Shown in pieces: positions 45,816 through 57,303 of a stretch of DNA of 64,000 nt. The notes beneath the pieces are model-generated. The model ran no database searches. It was not told where the DNA came from and worked only from the letters and a program-made list of their open reading frames with translations. The DNA lies in NCBI GenBank assembly GCA_003586115.2, contig QVOM02000034.1:128127936-128191935 (forward strand), given 5' to 3'. Positions within the stretch are counted from its first letter, which is position 1, and each line of letters starts with the position of its first letter. The position numbers and the translations under genes are program-made. Origin of the DNA: Salvator merianae (taxonomy: Eukaryota; Chordata; Lepidosauria; Squamata; Teiidae).

Positions 45816-47519
45816 TGTTCTTCAGTTAGATGAAATTCAATTATTAATTGCAAACCTCTACATATTACAGAGTTTATGATTCGTAATGGTTCATCTCATT
45901 CTCTTCTGACATTACTCTGGACAGTGACCCTGTCAATATAGCCTTTGATTAGAGTAGACTCCAGGAAATGAGTTCCCGGAGAGTTCTTGACCTGGTTCAT
46001 ATTTGTATATTGATTGCTTGATAGCTGCAGTTGAAGTTGTTGGTTAACAAGTGTGAGTACTGTAAATTGTTTACATCCACAGATATTAAATGACATACTG
46101 TGATCCTTTGTAGAATGCTATGATTTACTTCACACATGCCATCATGTAGTGCAGCACTGTGTGATGCAAGTAATTGCCAACAGTGAAAAAATGGGGAACA
46201 TGAAGGTCTAATCTATCAAAGTACATTAGTGGCACTACAGAAATGAGACCCATTCGACCAACGTAGGCAAATGGTACTTGAGAAGAGAGGCCCAGTCTAC
46301 CAGTGTATCAGTGGTATAAGAGAGGGGAGTCCTAGTCTACCAAGGTAAGTCACTAGTACCTCTGAAGGCAAATCACATTCACGGAGTTGTAAGCATTACA
46401 TAAGGGGAGCTACATTTACTAACCATGTAAAAGCAAAACCATTCTGTTTTTTCAAAAAGGTTAGACAAGGGAAGTTAAACATTTTACTAGCTATTCATAC
46501 TCAGACAACGCATCATGGCCCAACCCTTGCTGTTGCCTCCCAAGAGCCCTTGGAGGCAGTGTGCAGACCTGACCTTCACAGTCTCTGGAAGGGCCTTTTA
46601 GTTGCTCTGCCACTATCGGTGCTGGTCCTGGTGGTGCTTCCTGGAGGATCACCGAAAAGAGTCCTCCCAGCATATTCCGACGTATGGGAGCATGCTGCCA
46701 GAATGCTCTCCGTAATCTGGAATATGGACACTGGCTTGATTATTGACTTCTTTAAATGTGGATGAAGCATGACAAGGGAGGCTAGCATGAAGATGAAAGG
46801 CTCTATTCCAGGATTTATCCTGGAATAATGCCCAGAAACAGCCTTACGTGCCTGGGCCTTCCCTTCTATGTACCATCTTGTGCTCTTTGACCAACTTTCA
46901 ATATCAGGGAGATGTGAGTTGCAATCTTATTTCCTATTAAATGTGTATAGATAGCCGTCTTGTCTGTGGATAGTTCTCAAAGGTGACTTCCACACAACAT
47001 GCATTAGTGCATGATGCGAAGGCCAATCTTGGCCTGAATGAGTGATATGGGCCAAGACTGGAGAGGCAATCAGTGGCATACGCCAGGTCCCATCTGCTCT
47101 GCCATGGCCCATTTCAGTCCAACTTCAATGGCTAGGAATGGGCATGCAGACATGGCCCACTTCCAGGGCCATTTCTGGAAGCCCAGTGAAATGGCACTGG
47201 ATGTTGTGTGGCTGAACCAATCTATCTCCAGGAATGCTTGGAAAACTGCTTTAAAATGGTCTCCCCTTAGTCTGCTTCCCAGTGCCATTTTCAGACTCCT
47301 GCTAGAGTTGTGTAGACAGGGCATTCCCCAAGAGGCACGGCCTCTTGAGAACTGGTTTGCTGGACATGGTCCAAAAGGACCCTGCAGAAACCTTCAGAAT
47401 GATTTAAATTGCAATCCTGCGCCTGTGTACTTAGGACTAAGCTATTGATATATCTTAGTAGGTATGCATATTGACTGGTTGTTGCTATTGCTAATTAAAT
47501 TTAGCAAACACCTTAGACA
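45816..47519 (+). other. Intron 1, nothing firm
   Basis: No exon is recognised. GGATTTATCCTGGAATAATG near 46812 and GGCATTCCCCAAGAGG near 47320 resemble pieces of family G MITEs. The frames at 46550-46765 and 47038-47448 have no known domain. Confidence 0.35.
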
Positions 47520-47740
47520 TAGGGCCTTTTCACACTTTCCACCTTGGAATGGTTGAATCTGACCATTCCAAAGTGGAACTGTCCCCATGGTGTGGTGGCC
47601 CAATTTCAAGGTTGAACAGCCGTTGTGGTACAGGGCCCAATTTTGTTGTCCACATGTAGTAGTGATCTGGCGCATCTGCAGATGCTCCTGATCACTCAGG
47701 CTGCCACAAAATGCGGAAGCACTATGCTAAAGTGTGAGAC
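47520..47740. mobile_element. hAT-like element, short copy
   Basis: The left end ATAGGGCCTTTTCACACTTT is a good match to the family end. The right partner AAAGTGTGAGACGCC lies at about 47730-47744. Interior GCAGATGCTCCTGATC matches the GCAGATGCTCCTGAATG word of the long copy at 12510. About 220 bp, probably internally deleted. Confidence 0.6.
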
Positions 47741-47744
47741 GCCT

Positions 47745-48699
47745 TTTCTTTCTGCTTCTCTTTCTGATATTTGGATGGCTTCCATTAATGATCAGTATCT
47801 GGGTCATGAAGGAAACACTTCAATTCCCTGTATTCCGATGCACTCAATACTAGTGAGGGACTATTTCCTAAAGTTCTATATTTATTTCAATGCCTTCCAG
47901 TAGCACCATCAAGTAATATATTCAAAAAACTAAATATGGAAATGATGAAATATGCATTTAATTCAATAAAAGCCAGATTTGGTAAATATTAGACAAATTA
48001 AGGAGGTTGGATGGGTTTTTCCCAATTTAGAAATTTATTTTGATGCATTTCAGCTCACTCAATCAATACAAGGTAACAGATTAAAAATTCTAGAATGGTA
48101 TCTTATAGAAATCAGACAAAAACAGAAGTAGCTTGAATTCCATTTATTAATAATTTGACCAAAAGAGATCTTAATTATTCCAACCCCATCATCACTATGG
48201 AAGTATAGAAAATATGGCATTCATACCTATGTCTTCGGCACTGATTAAAATGAAATTCCATGAGGGATTAACACACATAGTAAAAAAAAAGTAAAAAGAA
48301 AAAAAGTATACTGCTGCTGCTGCTACTAAACATTAGTAGGGGACTATATAGCAGCACATACTGGATGTATTTTTCTCTGCATGGTTTGGCAGAATAGTGC
48401 TTCCACATATTGAGTCATCATTTTCTGCGTTGTCATACTGATTAGCCTCAACTAGGTACTGGTCCAAATAAGCATCAGGTGATAGATCTGGAATCCAGAT
48501 AATATAGAACCTACTAGATTAGGTGGGATTATGTAGGGTAGTAGTAAACTGTAGGATTAAGATGCTGATGAAGAAAAGTTGTATTGGAAACTAGGTAGCC
48601 GAGTATAGGATGGAGTGATGGAATATTTTTCCACAACCATCCACACACCATATATGCATACTCTATCTATTTATATCTCTATCTATCTACACTGTCAGA
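47745..48699 (+). other. Intron 1, AT-rich
   Basis: No exon. The words AATTCAATAAAAGCCAG and TTCCATGAGGG around 47960-48260 hint at an old antisense L1 piece, but this is not firm. Short CTG repeat at 48311-48321 and CTAT repeat at 48662-48691. Confidence 0.35.
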
Positions 48700-49150
48700 A
48701 GAATCATAAATTTGTGTTTAGTTGATATCATTGGAAGTGCTGCCACTTTATTTCATTTTGCTAGAAATGTTAAGATCTTGGTTAGCCTAAATCATCCCCA
48801 TCATGATGTACTCTGAAGGACATGACAGGCCAATGTTATATATAGACTGTAATGGGCAACAATAATTCATTGGCGCAATTAGTCTGGACATGAAAATTAT
48901 TACCTGTCACGGTTTACAGGACATCTTCATTTAATCTTAGCATCCCCCAACAAGATTAATTAAATCATCGAAACCATGATTCTGCTGCTACAAACAGTGT
49001 TGCAGCGCATTAGGAAATGCTCTGGGGTGGGTAATCTGGCCCCTTAAGTATTTTCACTATCATAGTATCGTTGCACAGAATGAAATATTTCTATCGGTGG
49101 TGCCTAGTCCGTAAACGCAGTACAGTGACAGGTAGGATTAATATATTTCA
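48700..49150 (+). other. TE-free stretch, candidate conserved enhancer-like DNA
   Basis: No similarity to repeats in the window. It has a cluster of homeodomain-type TAAT cores: AATAATTCATTGG (48861-48873), CAATTAG (48876-48882) and ATTAATTAAAT (48956-48966), with CACCTG-like E-box ACCTGTCA at 48902. This texture is common in conserved developmental enhancers. Position: about 16.5 kb into NMNAT2 intron 1. Conservation cannot be judged here. Confidence 0.35.
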
Positions 49151-49455
49151 TCTCTATATATTAAAGGTAGTTTCCAACAGTCCATCTCACTTTCCCAGCT
49201 ATTTTTGGAAGGCAAAAGTCTAGCTCTCACTGAGATAGTAAATCTTTGTCAGGCCTATGTGGGAAGTGAAATGATAGAAAGTACTTCTACACCAAAAAAA
49301 TCTACCTGTAAAAACGGGTATGTCTGGAAAAAGGCTAGAGTAGAGTCCCTTTCCTTTACATGCTAGTTTTCTTTGAGAAGGAATTATTGCAATGGAAGGA
49401 ACACGCTATCATGTGACCTTACCTTTGCAGTCTAAAGTGATACCACTGAAATATA

Positions 49456-49905
49456 GGCCCTTTCTGCACTGGTCCTTGGGTCTGAATATTTTCTGATCCA
49501 AGGCTCAACCTTCTGCACCTATTACCAAATACTGAACCCCCCCCCCCTGTAGTGTGCTTTGTCTGATTGGGCTAAAGTGGTGGACTAAGATATTCCATTT
49601 CCGATGTGGCAGGATCCGTATTTTGGACTATGGAGGTCATACAGATAGCACACACCCGTAGATCAGAATACTTTGGGGCATCAGTTCTGGCAGTGCTTCA
49701 GGAAGTGCCAGTGGAAGTAGTGCCAGAAATTGGTGTACCACAAAATGGCCCCTCCCCAAAACAGCAAAGGCCGGGAACTTTTGTTTCCAGCTTTCAAAGG
49801 CTCTGCTCAGGTTTCAATGGCTACATGCAACCTCTGAAACCAGCAGCCAGGGCCAGGCCATGTCCAAATGCAGACAGCCCCTGGAGGGGCTACTGCTAGC
49901 CTGTG
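49456..49905. mobile_element. hAT-like MITE, family G
   Basis: The left end AGGCCCTTTCTGCACTGGTC is the inverse of the right ends at 26708-26722 and 62770-62785. The interior has GGCAGTGCTTCAGGAAGTGC and GGCCGGGAACTTTTGTTTCC, like 26440-26560. The right end is not clear. A C10 run lies at 49539-49548. Confidence 0.5.
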
Positions 49906-50199
49906 GCTTAAGCCTGCTGGCCCATGCTATGTGGGCTATAGATTTACTACCTTTCCCCATACAGGTGGAATTTATCCAGATGAGGAAAAGTAAAATCAAT
50001 GCCCTTGGGGATGATATTAGAAGGAAAGGCAACTTTGCTCATCACTTCCCATCTTGGTCCAGGCAGTCCTTCTTCAGCTTTTGTCACAACAGCCCTACGA
50101 GGCATGTTTAAATGGAAGGACACTCATGTGTGCTGTCTTCAGCAGGCAAGGTTGTATATAAATGTGCCTTCTCCAAAAGTTTCATCAGAAAATATGTTT

Positions 50200-52560
50200 A
50201 TATAAAATAAACCTTTGGATTTTTGTCTTAGCACAAGCTGTTAGTTCAGCCTCTTCCAAGCCTGAATCCTTCAGTCATTGGCCTTTTTGGATGAAGATGC
50301 TGCCCGTTGGAATTTAACAATATGTTTAAAACCAGCATTAGACAAAATTACCCTATACCTGATTAAGCAACAGTTTGAGGTAACTAAGTTGAGGTAACTA
50401 CAACTGCAATGAGTGTTTTGAACATCACTGACTCAGTTCTTTCCATATTATGTGCCTGGGTGAGGAGAAGCATATGAATTTGGTGCTCGTAATGGAAAAT
50501 CCCAAAGGTTTCCATTTTCATTGTGTAATAGGAAACCCAATGGACTAGGACATTCCCCTGTGCAAACCTGTTGGAAATCACAAGGAGATACACAAGAGTA
50601 CTATCATTTGTTTAAATCATGTATGTGCAGAGGAACTTCATGTTGGATTAGACTGCTGTGACTTAGACATGAATCCCCTACCTTTATTACCTATATGAGG
50701 GTCTACATTTTACCTAGATCTCATCTTACCTCACTGTAGGGTCACATTCCTCCCACACATCTTCAGCTTTTGCCTTTAATGATGTATGATGGCATTGTGT
50801 AAAATTACAAGCAATTTTCTATCCTTACTAAGAAGCAGTCTGGTCGCCCCGATGAGAACCATCCTTTCCTTAACTTTTACCCAAGGCTACAATTTAACGG
50901 GCAAGAGGTGTCCATTCAATAACCAAGTCCAAATTCAGGATTCATTATGGGGAGTATCAAAGTGCCTGGAGCAAATATAAGTTTGTGGCCTCTCCATTAA
51001 ATATTCCCTAAAGGCACCATGTAAAATAATTTAACTTATATATTGGGACAGAAGCACCCTTAATTGGGAGTTTAAAAAAATGTCAGAAGGAACCGATTGA
51101 CTTAACAGGTCAATAAGAACATTAAAGGTCATCTTCCTGTGACTATAGCTGGATTCTCTAACAAAATGACATTTGAAAAATCTTAGCAGGATCAACAAAG
51201 ACCCTTTGTCCTTTTACTTCATAATTATTTCTAGTTGTTAAAACATTGAGCTTGCTATGGAGAAGAAAAGGCCATAATTACCATGGTGGTACCTGCCATG
51301 ATCATATCTTACCAGGGTGATGTACAACTTAGTGGCTAGCAGACAGATCAAGTTAAAATGCAATTAAAGCTACTGTATAGAACAAAATGGACTGTGCTTC
51401 AGGATGCTTAATCCCACTGAAACACCATTAGAAGAACATAAAATATTAAATGTGCATGTGATTGTCTAGGAGTCATAGTTCTGGAATGGGGAGCAGGTGT
51501 CCCATAGGAGGCCTGGGCAGCTCTTGGAGCAAGGAGAACACCTCTTTAATCTCAGTAGTAGCACAATGCCATCTTATATATTCTGATAAATCACATGGTG
51601 CTTAAACTGCCTTTTAATGCTATCTTGGGATTCCAAATCAAAATATTCGATGCGTGTTTGTTGTATTCTTAATTTAAGAACCCAAGAGCATTCTTTAATT
51701 CAGGTGAAGTAGCTGTATCTGTCATGCTCGCCCAAGATTACTTAAACACATTTCCTTATTTTTACACTTACTGAAATCTTATAAATGTTTATAGTATATT
51801 GCATATGGTAGTTATATTTTATTTCCCTGCTGAAACCACCTTAAGCGCTCTTTTTACTTTGAAAGGTATTATAGAAATAAATGAAGTGAATTAAATATTA
51901 AATAATTCCGCAAATTATCCAGGTAATATTTTATTCCCCAGCAAAGTTCTTTCCATGCAACCCACTGAATTCAACACTGTGTCTACCCTTTCTGGGCTGT
52001 GGAAATGCTGTAAGTGAGGTCTAGTAACCCACCCACATGCTAGGGTGGCTCCAGAGTTATGACAGTGAATCTGCCGCATTGCTTCAAAGGGAAATTTGCC
52101 TTCTTTTCATTTTTTTAAAGGACTGAAGCAGCTTGTGAGGATAGAGTGGGAAGTAGGGCCCTTTAGGTGGCTTAGGACCTAGAGTTAAGGGCTCCACTGC
52201 TTACCACGGCAAATTAAATCAGTAGCTAGTTTTTGCAGTAGAAACTGGAATTATCCCAACCCCCTTGTCTCCTTCTCTGCTGCGATGCTAAAGCCACAAA
52301 AGAACAGAAAGTATCAGTGTCATTGCTCAGACTGTGAAATGCCCAAGTATCTCTAACAGCTTAGTTAATTTGTTTGCCTTCCAAGTAGGTTGTAGCTCTG
52401 TCTGCAAAGGCAGCCTTACATATTTACACACTGACCAAACCCTTAATATTGTTGTTTTTGAAGTTCACACTGAAACAACAATAATCGAGTATCCCATAGT
52501 ACACATTCATGGAGTGTGCTTTCGATACTATATGTCTAACAAGTTGAGACCCTTTTCCTT
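50200..52560 (+). other. Intron 1, TE-poor, possible conserved segments
   Basis: About 2.3 kb without recognised repeats. The part 50860-51070 (ACCCAAGGCTACAATTTAAC; then TCCATTAAATATTCCC; ATTTAACTTATATATTGGG) is a candidate conserved element by texture only. No exon or RNA gene is recognised. Confidence 0.3.
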
Positions 52561-53696
52561 TCATGCATACCATTTTTTTTTGGGGGGGGGGTATTGTGCT
52601 ATTTGATTCCTTCAGACTCAGAAGACACCAAACCTGTGCCTGCACCTCCTCTCCAGATCAGTTAGTCTCTGGGAGGTTCTCCTAACCCCCAGATTTCAAT
52701 GAATTTAAATTGCTTTCATAGCGCTTTTTCATACATTTAATTTTGCTGCAACCTTACCTTTACATTGAGGAAGGTTTTCATGTATTACCTAACAGTGAAA
52801 TGTTTCACTCTCTAATTGAATATGTTTTTCAGCTGACTCTTTTAACAACTGCTTTGAGACCTGAAGAGTATTACGGGTATGATCAGACATGACTTTTTCA
52901 AGTTGTTTCTTGAGGAAAAAGCATCCAATCATCAGGCACACAATAAAAGTGCCTTCTAAACGGTTGGTCATGTATGTGGTTGAGAAGCTACCTTATCTGC
53001 CACACTGCAGCCTGCATTTGCCTCCACATTAGGGCACACTTCCCTGACAACACTTGATACCCATTGATTGGCCACTTGTCCACCCACCATTCCATCTCTT
53101 TGTTTTATAAAATGCCCCTACCAACAGTTTCTATTCCATGATTGGCTACATTTCCCACCACTTGGATATTCAAATGTATGAATAGGAACAGGTTACATCA
53201 CTGATATCCTCTCCTTGAAAAGGGAAACTCACTTGTTGATTGTGCAGTTTTCTCACCAAACAAGAAACCAGTGTGATTTGAAAAAAAGAGATGACTCCAG
53301 TATTGAGAAATCCTGCCCTGCTAATCACTAAGCCAACTTTCTGAAGCTTCAGGATTTAAGAAGTCACATGCTGAGGACTGATGTCTGTCAGTTAAGAATG
53401 AAAGTTGCCCAGAAGGTGACTCTCTAACGATGTCTGATTGCACCCTCAGTATGGTATTTTATTTTCTAAAGTCCGCTTGGATTTGGAATCCTGACAGGGA
53501 CTGATCCTCCTACTTTTGTATCTTATATCATTAGATGTGTTGGCTGCCTGTATTAATAAAAAAAAAAGTTGGAGATGACATTTGGGCTAGTTTTCCCAGT
53601 GGTAAACCCTCCTTTTACTCTATACACATCTGGAGCTAATAGACTCCACTAATGTGTGTAGATTGGGTAAAGGCAGAACTGGATGGATACTCTAAG
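52561..53696 (+). other. Intron 1, nothing recognised
   Basis: Homopolymers at 52571-52589 (T8 followed by G10). No transposon ends or exons seen; the short frames have no recognisable features. Confidence 0.4.
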
Positions 53697-54147
53697 GGCC
53701 CAGCTCCATCTAAATTTTAATCTACATTCATTCAGTCTCCAGAGTGAAATGAACACATTAGCAAAGTGACAAGATGTTTTCCTTTCAGATTATCTAACTC
53801 AAAGCTGGAATTTGCAAAAAAAGTGGATAAAGTCCAGTCCGAAAGTGTTTTTCACTCCTAAAGCAAGTTAAAGTTTTTGGTGTGTTATCCAGCACTTTTT
53901 ATGAGACTGGATGAAAAACAAGACAAAAAGGGATGGGCAATTTCAGTGTCTTGCAATGTAGGGGAAGAGGAAATGAGCTGGGTTATTTGGACTAAACTGA
54001 GGTGGAGTATCCAATGCATGCGTTGGAAAGAGAAGGGAGAAAGGAGAGCCTGAGGAAAGCTATGAATGTGAATATTCCAAAAGTGGAACAAGCCATGTCA
54101 TTGGCTCAACGTTCTTCAGGAGTATTGTGTGTAGCTGTGCCCTAAGA
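53697..54147. mobile_element. MITE, family H (long copy, 451 bp)
   Basis: The left edge is AAGGGCCCAGCTCCATCTAA followed by TTTTAATC. The right edge is GTGTAGCTGTGCCCTAAG, whose inverse CTTAGGGCACAGCT pairs with AAGGGCCCAGCT. The interior words recur at 15.0 kb (left part), 18.3-18.5 kb (right part) and, inverted, at 33.9-34.1 kb. No coding capacity. Confidence 0.6.
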
Positions 54148-54784
54148 TTTTTGGTTGACCCTAAGTAGCTATTGTGATTGCATTAGAGAAATCGTGATTG
54201 ATATGCAAGAATTTGCCTTCTTGATGGCTCAGTGCATTAGCATCACAGAAAGTTTGTGGGGGGAAAGAAAATCTGACGGATGGATTGATGTGAAAAGGTT
54301 GCATATCACAATGGTTTTGTTGTTACCTTCATCAAATCATCATCATCATCATCATCTAGGGATAAATTACTTCTTGCCCTGAGAAGCATTTGTCTGCATT
54401 GCAGAAGTCAGATAAAGCCTCGAAATGGCTGCATCAGTATGAAAATATTCCACTGCAAACTGACAAGGGAGAAAAATGAGCAAAGTGATAAAATTAGCCA
54501 TGAAGGCACAAAAGTACTAAAGGTTACTGAAAGGCTGGTGAAGTTTTACTAGCAGAAGAGGAGACTGGATTAAAGACTCCTGCCTGTTCAGCCCATGATT
54601 TCCCCCATTTATCATCTACTCTTTCACTTTACCACAGATACATTTTGACTCTGAAGTACACAAAGATATCTTCTTAAGCACAAGTAGATGGAATGGCTAC
54701 ATAAAAAAGACAAGTCTCCTATATTGTGAATTGTTTCATGCAATCTACAGTTGCAGAAATTTTCCCCTTGAATTGTGGAAGTTT
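54148..54784 (+). other. Intron 1, includes an (ATC)n run
   Basis: A short ATC repeat lies at 54336-54356. The rest is unique-looking sequence with no recognised exon or repeat. Confidence 0.45.
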
Positions 54785-54786
54785 GC

Positions 54787-54852
54787 ATAGCACAGTAGTA
54801 AGGCACCTGCTTTGTATGAGGTAGCTCCCAGGTTGAAAGCCAAGCATCTCCT
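54787..54852 (+). repeat. tRNA-derived SINE head
   Basis: ATAGCACAGTAGTAAGGCAC, CTGCTTTGTATGAGG, CCCAGGTTGAAAGCCAAGCA and TCTCC reproduce the layout of a tRNA-related SINE head: A-box, anticodon-arm CTGCTTTGCATG-type word and B-box. It lacks the exact B-box GGTTCGAATCC, so it is an old copy and not a tRNA gene. It abuts a family F MITE. Confidence 0.7.
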
Positions 54853-54960
54853 GGACCAGCAAACATACTAGGAACCTTCCTTAATTTGCACCAGTGTACA
54901 GAAAGGGTGCTCCTAGTATGCTTGCCTGTTCAATATACGGGTCAGGGTGGAATAACCCAA
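54853..54960. mobile_element. Fold-back MITE, family F
   Basis: GGACCAGCAAACATACTAGG at the left and CCTAGTATGCTTGCCTGTTC at the right pair closely, with centre TTTGCACCAGTGTACAG. The outer right end is ACGGGTCAGGGTGGAATAAC. The outer left end appears lost where it meets the SINE head. Confidence 0.6.
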
Positions 54961-56474
54961 AGTGTCCATGTGGTCACTGGGAGTCAAGCTTGACCTTTGG
55001 GCATTTTGACCTTAACCTGTTCTTTTATTAAAAGTGTACTAGTCCTGTCCTCTTATTTGTCTGTCTACCCCCCTATGTACAGACAGAGCTAACCAAATCT
55101 GGAGACACGTGTACACATCACAGGAGATGAAGAATGTCTGTGTGTCTAATATTTAGTGTGGCTGTTTTTCCAAAGGGAATCACAAAGACACATTTGAATA
55201 TGAATGTACAAATTGTAAATAGATAAAGTTTTGTTTCCATACAGTTAAAAAGAAAACGATACAATAAACTTTGCCGATGAGCGCAGTGTCTATCGAAGGT
55301 GCCTTCAGGGATAGAGTAAGATTTTGTGCTTTTTGGAAAAGTGCCTCCTCTGCTGGGCCTTGCTCTGAAACTGAGGTGCAGAGGTGACCCCAGACATGGC
55401 CAAGGAGATGCTCCTGATGAAGTGTTTGTGCTCAGGTCCTCACACGCTTGGCATAGAGACACAGCCTGATCCTCTGGGCTCTTACTGGGCTTTCACCAAC
55501 TTGATTTTCCACTTTGATTGGAAACAAATCTGTGGTTGAAGTGCAGTAAGGCCTTTTTCTCTTCGGAAGTCAAAATGCCAAGAGTGATCTATTACTTTTG
55601 TTCCAACAATGTGGATTCATTCCCATGGCAACCACAGGCCTATTCACAGAGATCAGTTTTTGCACTGAGTGTCCATTCACAGGAAGCTGCAACTTCCCTA
55701 TTCTTTTTAAAAGACTTTTTTAAAAGGCAGACAGTGGCAACGGATTCTTAACTGGACCAGTGCCAGCTTGGGTCGTTTTAATAAATCCTAAGATACAAGA
55801 CGCTTATATCCAATCATCAGTTTATGGAGATACGAGAAAATGAGTTTGACTTTTAAGTGACCTATGACATAGCTGCTGTAGCTGCTGGTTCCTCCTGCAT
55901 GCAAGGGCTGTATGTTTAAAATAAAGCTGCTGCTGCTTTGCCATCACAGTTGTATAATGGGATGGAGGCCAAGCTTCTTCCTATTAAATCCTGTTGTTCT
56001 GTCATAAGTTGCAGACTTGGCATCTCTAAGTGGTCAGAGGAGCATCCGTCTGTGAAAGCAGAAGCATAACTCTACTCTCTTGTGCCACTGTTAAGGTTAA
56101 AAGAAACATTCTGACTTCCAAAGAGTCTGTGGTGGATTTTAGCTCTGAAAAGATTTATCTGGGGTTGTTTTCATATGTTTGTTTTTTATCAATTGCTGCA
56201 TCACTCTCTCTTCGGCCTCATCAATATAGAAAATCAGTTTATTAGAGTCTGTAGAAGCTGAAAACCAAATGCATAGTATTCTTTCCTCAGGTGCAGGGAA
56301 CAAGGACATCACTATGTGATGATAAGTTTAGGGGAGTAGCAACCAGATTGCCCTTCCGCAGCAGCAGAAAAGCTAAAAATGAACTAATGGGCCAGCAGTG
56401 ATGATACAGAAATGTAAGACAGGGGATGTCATGGGCTATTTCAAATTAATGATTTGCAATTAGAGGTTGGCTCT
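54961..56474 (+). other. Intron 1, nothing recognised
   Basis: Unique-looking sequence. The frame on the minus strand at 55118-55462 (114 residues) has no domain I know. Short CTG run at 55926-55935. No RNA gene is seen. Confidence 0.4.
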
Positions 56475-56476
56475 TG

Positions 56477-56705
56477 GACTGCATACACATGCACACTAAC
56501 AAAAAGCAGCTCAAAAGTGGTTTAGAAGGGTAAGTGTGTGGACTCTAATGTTTCGATTCCACTTTAGAAGTCCATTTTCTGGCCTTTAAGGTGGATTAGA
56601 GTTACCGGTGCGTGGATGCTGGTACCTCTGTGTCACATTTTAAATGTTTGCTTTTTTTTAAAAAAAAAAAACAACCCTGCAAGTGGGATGCAGCCTTAGA
56701 CAGAG
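56477..56705. mobile_element. MITE (imperfect inverted ends)
   Basis: The left edge is TTGGACTGCATACACATGC with AACAAAAAGCAGCTC; the right edge is GCAAGTGGGATGCAGCCTTA. Inner arms AAAGTGGTTTAGAAG and TTCCACTTTAGAAG suggest a fold-back. The left edge recurs at 29907. An A-rich run (56650-56671) sits in the right half. Confidence 0.5.
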
Positions 56706-57230
56706 GCTACATTCACTCTGATGTCATCTATCCTGGGTCAGTATGGGCTGTCCTGATCTGGAATAAGCAACCTGACCCAAGTGAGGATGGGTTCCCCTGG
56801 CACAGGACAAGGCTGTCTGCATTGGGATGGCCCGTCCCACACCAGCGTCCATTGTGGGCTCCAAAGGCTGAACCAGCGTTTGAACCAGTGCTGCAACCCC
56901 CAAAGGCCAGGAAAGAAAATTCCTGGACTTTGAAGTTTTGGGGGGGCTCTTTCAGCAGTGTACCTGCTTTTGTCACTGAAATGGAGTTTCCACATACTGG
57001 AACAGAGGGTCATGTGCCTTTTACACATGGCCCATTGTTCCAGGCCAAGGCATCTCAATAGATCTTGATGTCAAGGTATGCCCAGTCTATGCTCCATCCT
57101 GTGCATGCCCCCCCCCTTATCCTGCACTCCATCCTGTGGGGATCCCTTATTCAGTGCTAGCATGTGGAAGGGAGGTTTGTGAACCCTTTCCTAGCATGGA
57201 ACAACATCCCATGCAGAAAGCGCCTGAGTG
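56706..57230. mobile_element. hAT-like MITE, family G (partial)
   Basis: GGCCAGGAAAGAAAATTCCT, GACTTTGAAGTTTTG and CTTTCAGCAGTGTACC parallel GGCTGGGAACTTCTCATTCC, GACTTCAGAGTTTC and TTTTCAGCAACACACC at 26456-26520. The right end ATGCAGAAAGCGCCTGAG is a decayed form of the family end. The left limit is uncertain. Overlapping ORFs here are not genes. Confidence 0.5.
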
Positions 57231-57303
57231 TCTTCTGGGCTGCATGCACATGGAATCAAAAACTTGGGAAGGAACAGGATTGTTTTCTTGACAAAGGCAC
57301 ATA

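Noticed and set aside
54787..54852. A true tRNA gene
   Set aside because: The B-box is degenerate, no acceptor stem pairs, and the sequence matches the head of a tRNA-derived SINE.
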